Of a stretch of 8,460 nt of DNA, positions 6,800 to 8,460 are shown one piece after another. The stretch is from Oscillospiraceae bacterium (lineage in GTDB: Bacteria; Bacillota_A; Clostridia; Oscillospirales; WRJC01), in NCBI GenBank assembly GCA_009785015.1, contig WQXD01000159.1, forward strand, positions 1 through 8,460, read 5' to 3'. Position 1 is the first letter of the stretch. Every line of letters begins with the position of its first letter. The notes below the pieces were generated by a model that was not told the DNA's origin, searched no databases, and worked only from the letters and a program-made list of their open reading frames with translations. The position numbers and the translations under genes are program-made.

Positions 6800-6828
6800 G
6801 TGACACCCTTGTGCCCGTATGGTATAAT
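6800..6828 (+). promoter_or_regulatory. Promoter of the parAB operon
   Basis: GTGACA (6800-6805) and a perfect TATAAT (6823-6828) are exactly 17 bases apart. RNA would start near 6835, leaving a leader of about 165 bases before parA. The 348-base gap 6652-6999 contains this promoter, the hairpin before it and the repeats after it; no gene was supported in it. Confidence 0.75.
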
Positions 6829-6889
6829 AACGCTAAAACCGAAAGTTTCCGAAAAATCGGGGATTTGCAGGTAAAGCGTTAATTTTTTT
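6829..6889 (+). terminator. Possible terminator blocking readthrough into parA
   Basis: AACGCT (6829-6834) can pair with AGCGTT (6875-6880), enclosing an inner hairpin CCGA-AAAA-TCGG (6849-6860), and ATTTTTTTACTCTTTTT follows directly. The 5' arm lies between the -10 box and the expected RNA start, so only transcripts entering from upstream could form the outer stem. Confidence 0.4.
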
Positions 6890-6959
6890 ACTCTTTTTCC
6901 AAACAAAAACAAGGTAGATTTTAAGGCGAAAATAACCCGATGTTTCATTAACGCTAAAA
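6829..6959. repeat. Direct and inverted AACGCT repeats in the parA leader
   Basis: AACGCTAAAA occurs at 6829-6838, at the expected RNA start, and again at 6950-6959, just before the parA binding site. An inverted copy AGCGTTAA (6875-6882) lies between them and is perfectly complementary to TTAACGCT at 6948-6955. The set could be an operator for ParA or ParB, or alternative RNA pairing arms. Confidence 0.55.
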
Positions 6960-6999
6960 AATCTAAAGTTTATGAACGAAAGAAAGGAAGGCATACCAT

Positions 7000-7782
7000 A
7001 TGGGCAAAACAATCGTAATCACAAACCGCAAAGGCGGGTGCGGGAAAAGTTTCACCGCCGCGAGCCTCGGCGTAGGGCTAACCCGGCAGGGCAAAAAAGT
7101 CTTACTAATCGACGCCGACAATCAGCATTCGCTCACAGTCAGCATGGGCGTAACGGAACCGGACAATCTCACGGTCACACTCGCAACAGTCATTTCGGAC
7201 ATCATCGCCGAGAACGACATCGACCCGGCAGCGGGAATCATACACCATTCGGAGGGCGTTGACATAATGCCCGCGAACAGCAGCTTAACAGGTATCGAAC
7301 TCACGCTCGCGCCGCTCATCGGGCGGGAAACCATCATCAGGCAGTACATCGAAAAGGTAAAACCGTTATACGATTATCTTTTGATAGACACCGCGCCCAC
7401 ACTTGATTTACTCACCGTAAACGCACTCGCGGCGGCAGACAGCGCGTTAATCCCTGTTACGCCAAAATTCCTTGACGCGAAAGGGTTAGAACTACTGTTG
7501 AAAAGTATAGCACAAATACGCAAATTTGTCAACCCAAATCTTACTATTAACGGCATACTTTTGACGATGGTCGATAAAAGACCCAATTTCACGAGAGAAA
7601 TCATCGCCATGATAGAAAAAGCGTATGGCGGGGAAATCCGCATTTTCAAGGAGTATATACCGCACTCAATCCGGGCGGCAGAAACAAGCGCGACGGGCAA
7701 AAGCATTTTTACGCATAATCCAAACGGAAAAGTAGCGGCGGCATACGCATCGCTCGCGAGGGAGGTGCTTGACAATGCCTAA
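7000..7782 (+). CDS. parA: ParA/Soj-family partition ATPase
   Basis: This complete 260-residue ParA-type ATPase would bind ATP and DNA non-specifically as a dimer and position or stabilise a replicon together with ParB. The deviant Walker A motif is KGGCGKS (11-17), with signature lysine K11 and catalytic K16. DADNQ (38-42) replaces the usual DADPQ, and Walker B is LLIDTAP (127-133) with D130. The length fits the small Soj-like class without an N-terminal helix-turn-helix, so self-repression by ParA alone is unlikely. AAGGAAGG stands eight bases before the ATG. It overlaps parB by eight bases, which implies coupled translation. Cysteine in place of valine in the Walker A loop and the combination with this ParB type fit ParA proteins of clostridial integrative conjugative elements of the Tn1549/Tn916 kind rather than the chromosomal Soj. 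The G+C is visibly higher than in the genes to the left. Confidence 0.93.
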   Translation: MGKTIVITNRKGGCGKSFTAASLGVGLTRQGKKVLLIDADNQHSLTVSMGVTEPDNLTVTLATVISDIIAENDIDPAAGIIHHSEGVDIMPANSSLTGIELTLAPLIGRETIIRQYIEKVKPLYDYLLIDTAPTLDLLTVNALAAADSALIPVTPKFLDAKGLELLLKSIAQIRKFVNPNLTINGILLTMVDKRPNFTREIIAMIEKAYGGEIRIFKEYIPHSIRAAETSATGKSIFTHNPNGKVAAAYASLAREVLDNA

Positions 7783-8460
7783 AACGCAAACAATCGGCAA
7801 TCTTGCTCTCGCGGGATATAACGACATTTTTAAGCCTACCGTAAAACCAATCATTATAACAAATGATAATAGTTATGTTGAGATACCGCTCGAAGAACTA
7901 TACCCGCCTGACTTCCATCCGTTTCAGGTGAACGACGACGAAGCTATGAAAAGACTTGTACGGAATATAAAACAATATGGCGTTCGCGAACCGGGATTGG
8001 CGCGTCCCCGCGCAGAGGGCGGATATGAACTACTATGCGGCAATCGCCGCAAGAGAGCCTGTGAACTCGCGGAAATCCCTACCTTGCCTGTAATTATCCG
8101 CGAACTCGACGACGACGAAGCGGCGATAGCATTAGTCGATTCAAACCTCGAACGGCGTGAAACGCTGTTATACAGCGAACGGGCGTGGGCGTACCGCGTA
8201 AAACTCGAAGCTATGAACCACAGAGGCTCGAAATCAGACACACAGGGGCAGTTATCGGTAGATATACTGTGCGAACAGACTGGCGAAAGCAAAAATCAAA
8301 TCTTCCGGCTCGTGCGGCTGACCGAACTCATCGCCGCTCTCATCGACAAAGTGGACGCGAAACAGCTTGCGTTCAACCCCGCCGTCGAACTCTCGTATCT
8401 GTCTATTTCAGAGCAAACGGCAATAGCGGACGCAATGGAAAAACACGACGTAAAACCGTC
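7775..8460 (+). CDS. parB: ParB/RepB/Spo0J-family partition protein, 3' end outside window
   Basis: The open frame from ATG 7775 runs 228 codons to the window edge without a stop, so the gene is partial. ParB proteins bind centromere-like sites, use CTP to load on DNA as clamps, and stimulate ParA. Seen here are VEIPLEELYPPDFHPF (35-50) and the CTP-binding region with GNRRKRA (89-95, where most relatives have GERRxRA). DSNLERRETLLYSERAWAY (122-140) takes the place of the ENLQRE-type motif, and a helix-turn-helix lies at about 160-185 (LSVDILCEQTGESKNQIFR). GGAGGTG lies seven bases before the ATG, inside the end of parA, with which it overlaps by eight bases. The phrases KQYGVREPGLARPR and AFNPAVELSYLS are what I know from ParB proteins of clostridial conjugative elements. 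The element type is inference; the family is clear. Confidence 0.93.
   Translation, partial: MPKTQTIGNLALAGYNDIFKPTVKPIIITNDNSYVEIPLEELYPPDFHPFQVNDDEAMKRLVRNIKQYGVREPGLARPRAEGGYELLCGNRRKRACELAEIPTLPVIIRELDDDEAAIALVDSNLERRETLLYSERAWAYRVKLEAMNHRGSKSDTQGQLSVDILCEQTGESKNQIFRLVRLTELIAALIDKVDAKQLAFNPAVELSYLSISEQTAIADAMEKHDVKP

Noticed and set aside
6653..6874. 73-residue open frame after the zinc-ribbon gene
   Set aside because: It has no ribosome binding site, spans a terminator hairpin and the parAB promoter, and its product looks random.
6972..7262. 96-residue frame overlapping parA
   Set aside because: It is an out-of-frame shadow of parA, whose Walker motifs and binding site fix the true frame.
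7374..7775. 133-residue minus-strand open frame
   Set aside because: It is antisense to parA, with serine/alanine-rich composition typical of a shadow frame.

Overview
The window looks like chromosomal DNA from a low-to-moderate G+C Gram-positive anaerobe of the Clostridia. The grounds are strong GGAGG-type ribosome binding sites before nearly every gene, sigma-A-like promoters, an exported alkaline phosphatase of the Firmicutes type, and a ParA/ParB pair of the kind carried by clostridial integrative conjugative elements (ICEs). No rRNA, tRNA, transposase or CRISPR array was seen.

Left part (1-2170): a potential three-way-junction RNA (59-148) lies next to the 3' end of a complete, secreted alkaline phosphatase gene on the minus strand (195-1958). 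A divergent promoter region (2011-2142) separates it from a plus-strand group.

Middle (2172-5328): three plus-strand genes follow each other. They are a strongly shortened ADP-ribosylglycohydrolase that appears to have lost two internal blocks in frame, a zinc-finger class I methyltransferase, and a radical SAM protein with a B12-binding-like N-terminus. A strong hairpin (5340-5364) closes the group. A convergent minus-strand gene (5395-5634) encodes a 79-residue protein ending in its only cysteine. Methyltransferase, cobalamin-type radical SAM enzyme and small protein together could be a small peptide-modification or specialised-metabolite locus, but this is inference.

Right part (5650-8460): divergent promoters drive the 79-residue gene leftwards and a double zinc-ribbon protein of unknown function rightwards, the latter behind a roughly 130-base structured leader. 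After a terminator-like hairpin and a 348-base non-coding stretch comes a clear promoter, a leader with repeats, then parA and an overlapping parB that runs off the window end. The parAB genes are visibly richer in G+C than the radical SAM gene (31 of 60 against 15 of 60 in one line sampled from each) and probably belong to an ICE. The leaders of the zinc-ribbon gene and of parA share two short sequence blocks in the same order, suggesting a common regulatory or structural element.
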